64,000 bases of DNA from Linnemannia elongata (GCA_036320915.1 JAXBDG010000007.1:744001-808000), one strand, 5' to 3'. Counted from the first letter of the stretch, positions 1-11,263 are shown. Notes: generated from the letters alone by a model not told the origin. Numbers and translations are program-made.

Positions 1-1507
1 TGGACCCCGCCCGAGGGTGTTGTCAATAACCAAGGGACGATGAGCCATCGTTCCCTTCAACTCCCTTCTACTGAACGCGCACACAGTGCCCGAGATACGA
101 GTCAAGTCGAGATGAAAGCACGACAGACCTTTTTTAAAAAAAAGGAAGACGAAGGTGGTTTTAGATCAGTGTGATGTGGTGCTGAGAATGGACAAAGCGA
201 ACAAATCCCATCCAAACTCAACTTCGCTCAACTTTTCCACGCCCCCCCTCCCACGAATCGAAATGGTCAAATAAAGTTTTTCGATATTACCACGAATGAA
301 TAGCTCACCTTATTCAAACAGCCACGTCGCTGACTCCTTTCTTTAGGAAAAACGGCAATCCTTCTTCAAGGTTGAAGGGTAAAGGCATTCACAATTGCCC
401 CTGTTCTATCACCATGTTACTCATCATACCTTCTTCTCTTTCTATTCGACATAGCACTCACCAGGTTGTATTCCCTGTTTATTCGTTTGTCTCCCTGAAT
501 GGCGTGTCCTCTTCTTTGACTTTCTCGCTCAAAGTTGCGTCCTCATGATCGCAACTTCAACCCTGGCCATCACCTTGACCTTGACAACCTACTTTCTCTT
601 ACCCCGATAACTCTGCACTTTCTTTTTGGACCCTACCTTGTTCAATGAATGGGCCGCAGTGTCAAAGCTACTTGGAACTTCAATCCATACTCCCTTCCTT
701 TTCAATATGCTTCGCACCCTGCCACTGAACAATCCCCGACCCATTGCGAAGGGAAAACGTCTGTGCCTTCACCGCCTAGTTTGTTCTAGATGTTTCGCAT
801 GCTACTGCCGAAGGAAGGATTTTTTCTACTCAGTCATTTTGAATGTCCCCCCATTAAACCCTTCGTTTGGCTCGTCCGCCCATCCTCTTCGCACTTAGTA
901 AATGTCATGTTCTGAATGGTACTTCATTTTGCCGCCAATGCTACGCCCACTCATACAAATGAGACAACATTTGGTGTGGGCTGAATGAAGGAGGAGAAAG
1001 AGGATGAGAGAGAGCAAACGCGTCTGCGCAAATGAAGCATTGACTGCCCACATCTGCATGCTTGCTCTGCTTTTTGTGCCTTTGTTTCTTTTTCAGGTGT
1101 CTAGAACACTGAACTGAAGCTATGCATATCGTTTTGTTGGGCACGAAGAATAGGAGATGTACACTTAGGAGAATTTTCCTCGTGCACTTCCTTTTGCTTG
1201 TTTGTTTGTTTATTTGTTGTTGTGTCTAGGAGAAAGAAGTATCGTTACCAAAGAGCGTGGTGGCCCATGGAAGGGATGACAAAGAAAGAAGGAAAGAACT
1301 TCGTGTCCATAAGAGGTGCAGACAACAAATATTTCCCGGGTCCCTCCCTCTTTTTTGCTTTTTGATCGATTGAGCGGAAGAAAGAAAAGGTCATAAGCAG
1401 GATGGAAAGGGCACAAGAGAGAAACTTGTGTCTGTCGATGGAATGTCAAAGAAAAACAACATATTAACACAACAAAAGAACAACAAAATCCTAAAGAAAC
1501 GAGTCGA

Positions 1508-1510
<3 letters not shown>

Positions 1511-1539
<29 letters not shown>
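1511..1539. repeat. Poly(A) homopolymer, 29 nt
   Basis: An uninterrupted A run in the left spacer. It creates a Phe-rich artefact frame on the minus strand, which is not a gene. Confidence 0.9.
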
Positions 1540-1541
<2 letters not shown>

Positions 1542-2161
1542 TTTGGAGGTCGATGAACTGTAATTGTGATGATAAATGAATTGAAAAAGGGGTTTACAAT
1601 AAGATGAGGATTTTTTAAACTAGGGAAAGGAGTCAGCTTCGCCTGATCGGAGAGTGAACAACTTTCGTGCTTTTCTTCATTGTTCATTTTTCTTTTTGCT
1701 GCACTCTGAACTTTGCGCTTTGTAGATGGGCGGGTGGATCGAAAAGGTCGCCGCGGGCAGTTGAAGAAGGAAAAGGGGGTGTGAAGGTGTGGCATGCGCG
1801 GCAAGATCAAAGAGGAACGGGTGGATGAAGGCATGGGGTGATCAGCCCTTCCTTGGAAGAGGAGGCAAAGAGAAACATAAAAAAATTGTACTGTACATGG
1901 ACAAAGAAGAGTCCAGATTGTTGTTTGACCCACCCAAGGGGAGGGAGGGGTGTGCGAAGATTTTGCGACTTTCCAAATCAGGACAACAATGTTGACAATG
2001 TGATTCGTTACTCTGCGGCCCAAGAGAGGGGAGGGAGGAATGGAAAAGAGGGAGATGGGGAGAGAAGGTGGCGACAAAGAAGTTATATTCTAACCTAGCG
2101 TAACAACACGCCACCTGCACACGCCTTCTTTATATCTAAGTCACATACTCAGAGAATGAGC

Positions 2162-2185
2162 GAGAGAGAGAGAGAGAGAGAGAGA
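2162..2185. repeat. (GA)n microsatellite
   Basis: About 12 uninterrupted GA units upstream of the BRF1-like gene. Confidence 0.9.
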
Positions 2186-2763
2186 TGTGCGGATTAGTGT
2201 GTACATGGTTGTGCGTAGCTGAGGATGGAAGTTGCAAGGAAAAGATACACCGCTGGTCGGTGAACAATAGTTTTATGGGATACTCACAAGAAATACGATG
2301 TCAAGACAGATCTACGAGGCCTTTTGTTGCAACAGAGTGATTCAGCCCGTCGTTGCGAGAGGAATACACTTGTTCTTGTAGTTATGGTGCGTACGCGGAG
2401 TAGTTAGTTTACTGTCCTGTTTAGAAGACGTTTACTTCTATTGTTTCTTCGCCATGATCAATTTCTTTCACTAGCTCTTAATCTGTCTCACTCATCCTAG
2501 TACTGCACCCACGCTTCGCCCTTCAGATCAATGCTGCAGGGTGATAAGTCTAACTGCCACAAAGTCTTCGCCTTCTTGTTCAGGATATTGGACAGTGCGA
2601 GAGAGTCAGCGGTTGTGCGAGATCATTGCTTGAAAATCAGTGGCTTGTTGAAATCTTCCAGCAACTTTTTTTTCGACCTTTTCCTTCTCACATCTTCAAC
2701 AGCATCACCTTCCCAACGACATCATCTCTCCCGCTCGGCATTCATACAACACTGCCTTCCACC

Positions 2764-5010
2764 ATGAGCACATCTATCAACACCACCGCCACTACGCAAT
2801 CTGCCACACCCAGTCTCGATCCCTATGCATGGAGATCAAAACGCCAATGCACTGGCTGCGGAGGCCACAGGCTTACCGATGACCATGAGACGGCCACCTT
2901 GGTCTGCGTCGACTGTGGCCTTGTTGCCAACGAGAATATGCTGGACGACAATCCAAGGTGGCACCATGGGTATGGCCTCACCCGAGTCTCAGCTACTGGA
3001 CGAGAGTTAATCAGCAAGGATAAGAGGGCTCACGACAAGCGCATTCGAACCGGCCAAGGAAAAAGTGAAGCGATGGCATTGCGGAACACACCATCGGGGA
3101 CGACGAACGTGACAGTTTATAGCAGGCGCTACATGCAGAGGCTGGATGAAGCAAGAGTGGCCATCACGTCGGTCGGCCGGGCGAATGGACTCTCCGACGT
3201 TGTGGTGAGACGAGCCATCTTTTTTTTCGTCCTCGTCAAGCGGAAGATGAGAGTCGTCGGGGATGGCAAAGCCTTGGCCTGTCTGTACATCGCGGCCAGG
3301 GAGGCAGGGAAGAAGCTTCGACTCATCGAGCTTGCCACACAGTCAGGGCTGTCACCATACACCCTCGGAGCCGACTACAAGAGGGTCCGAACCTTCCTCG
3401 TCAGACGGAAAACGATCGACACCGGGACGGGACTTTATGTTGCTGAGGAGGATCCATGGACCGAGCTCGAGCGTATCCTGAGCATTGGAAGTTCGGAATC
3501 AATCGAGCGGGATGACTATGCGAACCTTCCCCAGGACGTCAAGGATGCTCTTGGTATCAACATGGAGTCGGTGGAGCGTTCGAGGCGCCTTCGAGGACTG
3601 CTATCGATGTCGCAAAAGTTCATGATAATTGCAGCGGATGCAAGTCTCGACAATTCCCGCAAGATCCAGCCATTGGTAGCCGCGTGTATTATCGTCGCAC
3701 TAGAGGTTCGCTTGCAACTGACGGAGACTCCCAAAGAGATGCTACACTTGGTCGGATTCATGTACAACTCAAACCCCATAACCATCATGAGTCGTTACCG
3801 AGAGCTGAGAAAGTGCATCTTGCAATGGGCTCATCAGCTGCCGTTTGTCGGCAAAACTGCACACATCACCGAAAAAAAGCTGGTCTATTTTACAGAGGAT
3901 GTTGTCAAGTACTTTGGGCATCTGCAGGACAAGAATCGACAACTTTGGGCTCTCATCGACAAAGCTACTGAAGAAGGCGAGTACGAAGGCGAAGGCGATG
4001 CCGACCATGTGGAGGAATCTGGTGAGGACAACGGTGATTGTGTAGAGGATGCAGGTGACGGTGTTGACAAGGAATGGGATGATCAACGGACCGGTGACGA
4101 CGATTTCAATCAAGAGCAGGATGAACGCAGCGAAGGCGACGATTGGTCCTTGGTGCGGGATGGCATTGACGACGCTCCTTTGACAAGGAAGGACATCCTA
4201 GCCGGCATGGCTGCTCGGCGCCATGATCCACCTGCCTTCATCGCCAGGGTCAAGCGACGCAGTCGATTGGGTGAGCTCATTCAATCAGTGAAACAGTCGA
4301 TTGCCGACTCCACGACACCAAGCCTGCGTTTGGGTCGAAAGGATGCTCGGCGATTTGAGTGGATCAAGCAACTGCTGGTTCTTGGGACAAGGACCGAGGA
4401 TGAAATCTTGGACGCTTCTGATAACTGTTTGGCTGATTGGGTGGTGATCAGCCAGACCCGCCAGGCCAAGCCACAGATTGTGCGATCACAGGAAGAGCTG
4501 GACTCAACCGAGCTGACAGAGAAGGATTTGGATGATGAGGAATTGAGCAGCTATCTTCGCCCCGAGCCGGATCAGGAATCCTTTTACCGAGTCATGACTC
4601 AGGCTTATCACGAGGCGGAACAGGTTTCAAATTTGGTAGAGGTGCGACGAAAGGCCACTGAGGCTTCCAAGAAGGCGCGAGAACGACGGAAGCGAGCTCA
4701 TGAAGGGCAAGCGCCGGACAAGGGTGGACCATCAGAGGCAGTAGTAGGAGAGCGTTCCTGGAAGCTCCGTCTTGAGGCGCTGAGCGACTCGGACAATGAG
4801 CTCGAAGTAGCAAGGAAAGCATTGCCGAGGCCGGGTCAACGCGTCATTCATCACATTCAGAGGCCCTTGATGGAGGACAGGGATGTGGAAGGAGAAGAAG
4901 AGGATGAGCTGTATGATGATGCTGCTGATGGCGACAACGCATTCGATAGGGACGTAGGATATGGCGGCGATGACTATGACGATGGTTATGGGTATGATGA
5001 GTACGACTAG
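2764..5010 (+). CDS. BRF1: TFIIB-related factor, BRF1-like subunit of TFIIIB
   Basis: Probable RNA polymerase III initiation factor: with TBP and Bdp1 it would form TFIIIB in the nucleus. It is one uninterrupted frame of 748 aa from the ATG at 2764, which sits in a good ACC-ATG context. The same frame opens upstream at 2626, but that extension looks like leader sequence. An N-terminal zinc ribbon is visible (Cys29, Cys32, Cys48, Cys51). Two cyclin-like repeats follow at about residues 110-390, including an ALACLYIAAREAGK segment typical of TFIIB-type folds. Around residues 590-640 a stretch containing DLDDEELSSYL resembles the BRF1 homology (TBP-binding) domain. The C-terminus is very acidic (Asp/Glu/Tyr). 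The protein is longer and more divergent than typical Brf1 and has about 28 residues before the zinc ribbon, so it could be a lineage-specific Brf1 paralogue. The TFIIB-family call is firm; the exact subunit is less sure. Confidence 0.7.
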   Translation: MSTSINTTATTQSATPSLDPYAWRSKRQCTGCGGHRLTDDHETATLVCVDCGLVANENMLDDNPRWHHGYGLTRVSATGRELISKDKRAHDKRIRTGQGKSEAMALRNTPSGTTNVTVYSRRYMQRLDEARVAITSVGRANGLSDVVVRRAIFFFVLVKRKMRVVGDGKALACLYIAAREAGKKLRLIELATQSGLSPYTLGADYKRVRTFLVRRKTIDTGTGLYVAEEDPWTELERILSIGSSESIERDDYANLPQDVKDALGINMESVERSRRLRGLLSMSQKFMIIAADASLDNSRKIQPLVAACIIVALEVRLQLTETPKEMLHLVGFMYNSNPITIMSRYRELRKCILQWAHQLPFVGKTAHITEKKLVYFTEDVVKYFGHLQDKNRQLWALIDKATEEGEYEGEGDADHVEESGEDNGDCVEDAGDGVDKEWDDQRTGDDDFNQEQDERSEGDDWSLVRDGIDDAPLTRKDILAGMAARRHDPPAFIARVKRRSRLGELIQSVKQSIADSTTPSLRLGRKDARRFEWIKQLLVLGTRTEDEILDASDNCLADWVVISQTRQAKPQIVRSQEELDSTELTEKDLDDEELSSYLRPEPDQESFYRVMTQAYHEAEQVSNLVEVRRKATEASKKARERRKRAHEGQAPDKGGPSEAVVGERSWKLRLEALSDSDNELEVARKALPRPGQRVIHHIQRPLMEDRDVEGEEEDELYDDAADGDNAFDRDVGYGGDDYDDGYGYDEYD

Positions 5011-5022
5011 AAGCTCGGTCAT

Positions 5023-5028
5023 AATAAA
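5023..5028 (+). terminator. Poly(A) signal AATAAA of BRF1-like gene
   Basis: A canonical AATAAA hexamer 13 nt past the stop codon at 5010. Confidence 0.5.
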
Positions 5029-5616
5029 TACACAAACCGTCGCGAAACAAGCCAAGTGCCAAGCCTTGTTTATTCGATCTATTGATACCCCTCTTTAATG
5101 CACCTTTGTGCCACCAAAAACTCTGTCTCCTTTCGGACGGACTGCCCGGAATGAAATGATTTGATCGAGTGAGTTGTTCCTCGGCTGAGAATCAGTCCCC
5201 TTCACGTGCCGGGAACATCAATAAGTCACCCTATCATATCTAAGACCAAGAAAGTGCTCTCCTCCCCCCTCCTTCCTTCTCCCTTGGTCTCATCAGTCAT
5301 CCCTTTGTGTTCTTGTTCTTGTTCATTGTTCATGTTCCCCTTGTTTGTTTTGTTTTTGTTGATCTCTCCTCCTTCCATTTCATCCACCTCTCCGACTGCT
5401 CCCATCCCATCACTCCGCATCGTTCATTCTTTCATACGCCACATATACCCTCTCGTCTGAGCTGCATACTTTTTCATATTATTTTTCTGTTTCTGTACTC
5501 ATTTTTATTATTTTCTTGCTGCAGCTTCGTCGTCCCTTTCATTTTTGCACAACTTTTCACCTTCTCGAACTCTCGGACCAAAGTCAAGGACCACAATTCC
5601 TCGACATACAGCAATC
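5029..5616. other. Spacer and pyrimidine-rich leader of the DUF4442 gene
   Basis: No gene seen. From about 5255 to 5610 the plus strand is strongly C/T-rich, as commonly found before fungal start codons, so promoter and 5' UTR of the downstream gene are the likely content. Confidence 0.5.
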
Positions 5617-7191
5617 ATGACAAACGTACAGTCAAAACTCTCCCTCTCGACCTACAAGAGCCTCGTCCCAGCCAAATATGTGAACCGCATCACTGTTGAG
5701 CTCCAACGGACATTCCTCGTCGTACTCTCCCTCCTCAAGACCCACCGTCGAAAGGCAGTCCTCCTCTCTCTTGGACCCTCGACCATCCTCAAGTTTGTCA
5801 CCGTCATGCTCCCTATCATTAAGCTCCTACCTCCCACTATCAAGGCGATCCGGACACTGAGCTATTTCGCATCCTCGGGCAACAACAGCAGCAGTAACAG
5901 CAACAGCAATTCTAACAGTGCGAACGCATTGGCCAATCGGGAAGCTAACGCGGCCACGGCGGCTAACGGAGTCGGGATGAGCATGGATGAGTTGAACGAG
6001 ATCTTGTGGACGCCAGCCGAGGATATGTATTGGGAGCGGGTCAATGCTATGGTCACCCGGTTTGGACTCTGCAAGACGCTCGGGATCACGCTTGCGGGCG
6101 TTCGCCCTGGGCGGGTGGAGGTCATCATGCCGTTTAGAGCTGAGGTCTCTGGAGAAGGAGGCGCCTTCCACGGTTAGTTGCAAAAATCAATTGGTCACAA
6201 AAAAAATGGGTTCACAACGGGCATTTGTATGTGCACCCTTCCGTTGTCGTTGTCCGGCCAAATGACTAACCGATATCTCAAATTAATTGTGCTGTCCGTG
6301 TCCGTGTGCATTTTGGCTTCAATAGCGAGTTTGCTGCCAACACTGATTGCAATGACAAGCCAATTGACAGGAATGACACTGTTACCACGACACTTTACAC
6401 TCAAGCCGATCGACTTCAAGTGCAACATCCTCTCAGACTGCGATGCCTCAACCTACCTCCTCGTCTCTCGCGGTGCGGTCGTTGTCCGGGGCGATCACAG
6501 TATCACGGTCAAGGTAGAAATCTTGAAGGCGAGCGGACTTGTCCCTGGTTCTACCGAGGTTGTCTCTTCTTCACCTGATTACCCCTCATTGCTCTCGTGG
6601 AGAGGCTGGTTCGGTTCGTCAACAACTTCAGGATCAAGGAATGCTGGAGGAAATGCCTCAGCCGCTGCAGCAAGTTTGTTGGTGCCAGGAACAGGAATTG
6701 AACGTAGCAAATTTGTGGTGTGCGCATCAGGAATGCAGACCAGTGTTGTTGTCCGCGCAGGAACGGATCCCGATGACGAAGAAGAGAAGGAGATGACTCG
6801 GTTGAGAAAGGAACGCGAGGAGCGGTTGAAGCGATCGTCGTCGTCATCTTCGTCGTCGAGCTTAATTGGAGATCCTTCTGCAGAGGACTCGATTATCTTG
6901 GGCGATAGCTTTCAACCATTGGCTGGCTCAACATTAGTCAAGCCTGTCTCATCTTCGTCGCGACCCACCTCACCAACTCAGAAGAAGGACAAGTTGACGC
7001 CCTTCACAGAGGCTGCTTCCACTTTGTCCACGGCGAGTACAAGCACTAGCACAACAACTATTAAATCGAGCACAACCACAGGAATACCCCTCTCGTACGC
7101 AGCAGCAGTCAGCCAAACGCCACATCACCAACAACCAGTCGTCGACCATCCTTATGAAGAAACTAGCGACACCGAAGCATGGCGTAAATAA
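5617..7191 (+). CDS. DUF4442 hotdog-fold (thioesterase-like) protein
   Basis: Two exons, 5617-6172 and 6326-7191, give 473 aa. The intron (6173-6325, GTTAGT...AATAG) is phase 1. It joins FH to ASLLPTLIAMTSQ, restoring the conserved His-containing helix of the DUF4442 hotdog family, which resembles PaaI-type acyl-CoA thioesterases. The hotdog core spans roughly residues 130-260. It is preceded by a hydrophobic stretch (about residues 45-75) that could be a membrane anchor, and by an Asn/Ser-rich linker. After the core come a charged Glu/Arg segment, poly-Ser and a disordered Ser/Thr tail. Substrate is unknown; acyl-CoA or acyl-ACP hydrolysis is only an inference from the fold. It is convergent with RPS23, with 178 nt between stop codons. 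Confidence 0.8.
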
Positions 7192-7294
7192 CAGCGATCA
7201 AGTCCCTTTTCTATACTTTGTAGCACATAAACACGTAAAAAAAACCAGCATTCCACAGACAGCGAGCAAGACAAAGTCTTTTTGTGATATCGAT

Positions 7295-7300
7295 TTTATT
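7295..7300 (-). terminator. Poly(A) signal of RPS23
   Basis: TTTATT on the plus strand (AATAAA on the minus strand), about 70 nt past the RPS23 stop. Confidence 0.5.
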
Positions 7301-7369
7301 CGGTTTGGTTGAGGGTTGAGGATAGTGTAAAGCTCAGCACAAAAGGATCCAATAGTAGAACCCGATAGT

Positions 7370-8776
7370 CTAAGAACGGGGCTTCTCCTTCTTCTCCTTC
7401 CACAAAGCCAAGAGGGAGACACCGGAGACCTTGACGACCTTGAAACGGACACCGGGCAAATCACCGACGGCGTGGCCGGAACGACCGAAACCGGCAATGA
7501 GGACCTCGTCGTTCTCATCGACAAAGTTCAAGCAACCATCGTTGGGGACGAAGGCGGTGATCTTCTTGCCGTTCTTGATGAGCTGGACACGGACACACTT
7601 ACGAATGGCAGAGTTAGGCTGCTTGGCCTCAACACCGCTGTAGATTTGAAGGGAAACAATAAGAGAAGATGCGCGGGTTAGTTTCAATTTGAGTTCTGGT
7701 AAGATTGTAAAGGATACATCGCCAATTATCCCTCTCTCTCTCTGTTGTATTCGACAGAAAATGTCGTGGTTGTCGATAGGGATTGTATCTGATGTGAATA
7801 TCCGAGTTTGTCGCTTTGTGCTGTCCATATGTGCGTTGGTGGCGTCCTGAAAAAAAAATACTGGAAATCCTGTAAAACGACTCAATTGCTAGCAGCTGTT
7901 AGTCCCGTCCAGAGTAAGTTGAATTGTCCTGCGTATATCTCTTGCAGAAAGAGAAGGGAAGGTGGACTACGTACATCTTCTCGAGAACGATTCCCTTGGC
8001 GTGGGAGGAGCCTCCGAAGGGGGAGAAACGGAAGGCAGTTCCGAGAGCCTGACGCTTGTAGTGCTTGTCAGCCCAACGGTTCTCACGGCGAGTGGTGCGG
8101 AGCTTGCGAGCGGCCTGGAGACCTCTTGGTTTTCCTTTACCTATTTGTCGTTAAGCAAAGGGGGTTGGGTAAATTGATAGGTGTGTTGGGGTCAGTTTCC
8201 TGGTTCTTGGTTATAGTTGGTAAAAAGTTTGAGAGATCTCCTGCGATCCGATCGAGGCTGTTTCTTGTTCGATGGTGGTTGAGGTGTGCAATTTAGATTC
8301 GAACGATTCGGTTGACTGCGGCGTAGACACTGTTTTGTTTGTTGGATTGTCGTTCGAGGTCTTCGTTTGTTGGAAGAGTCAATCGAGGGATCACAGGTTC
8401 GTTGCTCGATGAGTGTCTCCGTTTTTTCTCACAACGGGGTTGTTCACTCCCGTATGATCCTTCATTTCAGGTTCTCGCCTTCTACCCCGATTTTCGAATC
8501 AGATCCCCATCCGTCTCTCGAACCAGCAAGGTGATCATCCTCCCAGAAAAAAAAAAGGCGCATGAGTCGATTTTGGGTGCTTGAACCGAGTGCCGGATGA
8601 CGATGATGCCGCGCTTTTGGCGATACGTCGAGTGATGGTTGTGTATTCCCGATAGATTGATGGATGGGTTCGCTTGAAGGTATCGATGGATCGCTGCTGG
8701 GTGGGTTTGCCTTGGTAGACAGAGGGTGTGCTTGTTCTCATCACATGATGATGAGGTGACCGCCTTTCATACCCAT
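7370..8776 (-). CDS. RPS23: 40S ribosomal protein S23 (uS12)
   Basis: Decoding-centre protein of the small ribosomal subunit. Minus-strand exons: 8776-8773 (ATGG only), 8140-7975 and 7637-7370, total 145 aa, exactly the usual length. Exon 2 encodes [19 protein letters not shown] onward. Exon 3 encodes the universally conserved [20 protein letters not shown] and VPNDGC segments near the decoding site. Intron 1 is 632 nt and starts with GTATGA directly after ATGG. It is the only ACCCAT (ATGGGT on the minus strand) I found between exon 2 and 8780, and it completes M-G-K at the splice. Intron 2 (7974-7638, 337 nt, GTACGT...CTACAG) joins LEK-I-GVEAK. Exons 2 and 3 are certain; the 4-nt first exon is inferred. 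High, constitutive expression is expected for the family. Confidence 0.95.
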
Positions 8777-9008
8777 TTTGAAATGATTTGAAAAAGAGAG
8801 ATCAACCAACGTACGCTGACCGCCTGGTGAAATACAACTGGAACTGAGGGTTGTCCTAGTTAAGGGGTCGTAGCATACTTCATTTCGCTTCTGGGCTTCA
8901 AAATGATCATCCTTGCCATTAATGCACACAGCGAGTGCAGAGTGCAGACACATCTGAGAAGGCGAGCTAGCAAGGACGAGCTTGTCGGCACCCTTCTGTT
9001 TCTCCCTA

Positions 9009-9027
9009 TCTCTCTCTCTCTCTCTCC

Positions 9028-9062
<35 letters not shown>
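9009..9062. repeat. (CT)n microsatellite with CCTA interruptions
   Basis: More than 20 TC units in two blocks separated by CCCTA, lying in the divergent promoter region. Confidence 0.9.
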
Positions 9063-9064
<2 letters not shown>

Positions 9065-9387
9065 ACACATACTCCTAAACTGAGAGAGATGCATTTACGA
9101 GATATCTGCAAAGCGCGAACGAGCGAGAATGAGGTGCTTGCCAGTCATCCTGCGACATTGATATCATCATATATCATAGAACGACAGGGGTAGGACTAAA
9201 GTACTGTGCGCTATCACCTCTGAAGCCGCTTCACACGTTATACCTCAGCAAAAGTGACTACTAGCACCCATTGAACAGCTTATTTATGTTGGTTTATATG
9301 GAATGACATAGTGCATTGACAATTAGCTTGAGGTGTGAAAAAATCATGCCGTCGCCAACCACTTGAGGGAGTGGGCTTAGCAAAATC

Positions 9388-9409
9388 GGGGGGGGGGGGG
9401 GGGGGGGGG
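9388..9409 (+). repeat. Poly(G) homopolymer, 22 nt
   Basis: The only long G/C homopolymer in the window; all others are A/T. It lies about 370 nt upstream of the FSP1-like start codon and could form a G-quadruplex on the plus strand. Confidence 0.9.
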
Positions 9410-9781
9410 AAACAAACGCACAGTTTGGTCGAACGCGTCGTTGTTTTTCATGTTCGTCTAGGAAGAGCGATGCCAAAGTGCTTCTGTGCGATATCCTCTA
9501 GCTTGAAAGCAACACGGACCATTTCGATTCGCGAAAACAGCGTGTGCTGAAGTGAACCGAGAAGGTCGCAGCTAGAGGAGGTTGTGCTGCACCAGGATAT
9601 GCACGAAAGACGATCCGATCACCGCATGATTGCGTGTACGTCAGCGAATATAGCCCGCATACGGGTTTCTCTTTTCTTAACCTCTTAATCCTCACTCGAC
9701 TCTTGTTTTCTCTTCTCTTTGAACTTTTTTCCCATTCCAGTTCTTTCCACTCTACAACTCATTCCACATTCACTTTTGACA

Positions 9782-11263
9782 ATGACAGACAATTCTCCCA
9801 AGAAACACATCGTCGTCGTCGGCGGCTCCTATGGTGGTGTCGCCTGTGTCAACAAACTCTTGCGCTACCTCTCAAAGGACACAAACGTGCAAATCACTCT
9901 TATTGAAAAGTAAGTTGCGCTTACGAGTAAACTTTTTTCTTTTTGTACTTCTTCACCAACGGATTAACAGTGCACAGCTAACATGCTTTTCTGGTCTGTC
10001 CCAACTTAACAAAGGTGCGATGCGAGATATCATTGCGTGGCATCCTATCGAGCTCTGGTGCAGAAGGACTTTGCCAAGAACCTCTGGATCCCATACTCCA
10101 ACCTCTTCCCGAAAGGTTCACCTCACCGGATTTACCGTGGCCTCGTCAAGAGCATCTACAACGACCACGTCCTTGTAACACCTATCCATGATGAGGCCGA
10201 GTCGTCAACATCCTCTTCCGAGCCCCAGAGGGTCAGCTTTGACTACCTGGTCATTGCCACCGGCTCGATGATCCCCAGTCCGGCAAAGTGGACAGTCAAC
10301 AGCTCGAAGGAGGGACTTCGTAAAATGGATCAGATTCGGGAGGACATCGTTCAGTCGGAGCGGATTGTGATAATCGGCGGAGGCGCTTGTGGAGTTGAGC
10401 TGTCGGGTGAAATCAAATACGCCTTTCCCGACAAGACTGTCACCTTGATCCACGACATGCCACATCTGGTTGACTATCCACGCTTTCCAGAGTCGTTCAA
10501 GGAGGAAGCACGCCGCTACTTGACCAATCAAGGCGTCGAAGTGATCCTGAACGAGCGTGCCAACATTGAGGGTCTAAGCCGAGAGAACCCTGTCCAAAAG
10601 GCTGAGCGTGCTGTCAAGCTTCAAGGATCCGACAGAGTCATCCACAGCGACCTGCAGTTCTTTTCGATCGGTATCAAGGTTGACACGACCTTTATTTCCA
10701 CACTCGAGCCTCCTCCTGACAAAGTGACGTCCGACAAGAAGTCAAAGACACCTTCCTTCGACCCTCAGACGCTCTTGGATCCCAAGTCTCATGTCATCAA
10801 GGTCCGATCGACATTGCAGCTCGACCATGATGCCTTCCCCAACATCTTTGCAATCGGAGACGTATCCAATGCCGACCCTGTACCCACTTGCATGGCCGCT
10901 GTGGCAGCAGGTGAGACTGCAGCCCGAAACCTTATGAAGCTGATTCGAAAGGATGAGAAAGAGGCTGCAGGACACCAACATCACCACCTCCACCTTCATC
11001 AGCATCAACCATCAGAGATCATGGCTGAAGCAAGAGGCCACAGCGACGATGAGACGAATGGATACAGCTGCCACTCGTGGAACAAGTTGGAGAACTACCT
11101 ACCAACACAAACCATGATGGTTCTCGCCATGAACCCTTCGGGTGGAGTCTCTCATTTGCCTGTGCTTGGAACCTGGTTCGGAAACATCGCTGCTAGGGTG
11201 GCCAAGTCGAGCGATTTGTTCTCTGGTCGTTTCTGGCGCGAGATGAACATGCCCCGTCCTTGA
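9782..11263 (+). CDS. AIFM2/FSP1-like FAD/NAD(P)-dependent oxidoreductase
   Basis: Two exons (9782-9909 and 10015-11263) encode 458 aa; the 105-nt intron (GTAAGT...AAAG) is phase 2 and restores LIEK-CDARYH. The protein is a two-dinucleotide-binding-domain flavoprotein. The FAD Rossmann motif VVVGGSYGG lies at residues 10-18, an ATGS element at about 123-126, and a second Rossmann motif IVIIGGGACG at about 160-169 for NAD(P)H. A C-terminal FAD-contact motif FAIGDVSNAD follows, then the family's C-terminal cap. No redox-active CxxxxC disulfide is seen at the glutathione-reductase position, which fits the AIF/NDH-2/FSP1 branch. That branch reduces quinones with NAD(P)H. There is a His-rich insertion at about 320-335 (HQHHHLHLHQHQ). 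No signal peptide or clear mitochondrial presequence is seen. Ubiquinone reductase activity is inferred from family. Confidence 0.85.

Larger units (their letters stand above)
1..2763. other. Left-edge intergenic region, no gene recognised
   Basis: I see no conserved coding sequence here. The open frames present are short or made of low-complexity residues. The stretch holds a 29-nt A run (1511-1539), a (GA)n run (about 2162-2185) and purine-rich sequence between them. The last several hundred bases are presumably the promoter and 5' leader of the BRF1-like gene. An upstream ATG at 2531 opens a 78-codon frame that overlaps the BRF1-like start in another frame; it could act as an upstream ORF if transcription starts before it. 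Confidence 0.6.
8777..9781. promoter_or_regulatory. Divergent spacer between RPS23 and the FSP1-like gene
   Basis: About 1 kb between two divergent start codons, so it must hold both promoters. No gene is visible. It contains an interrupted (CT)n tract (about 9009-9062) and a 22-nt G run (9388-9409). The last 120 bases before the FSP1-like start are pyrimidine-rich. I could not pick out a reliable TATA box. Confidence 0.5.

Noticed and set aside
1391..2077. 228-codon minus-strand frame
   Set aside because: Composed of Pro/Ser/Phe low complexity, includes a poly-Phe run from the A29 tract, no conserved motif.
8747..8819. Possible box C/D snoRNA (ATGATGA ... CTGA)
   Set aside because: Boxes occur on the strand opposite to RPS23, no terminal stem pairs, and the interval overlaps the inferred start codon.
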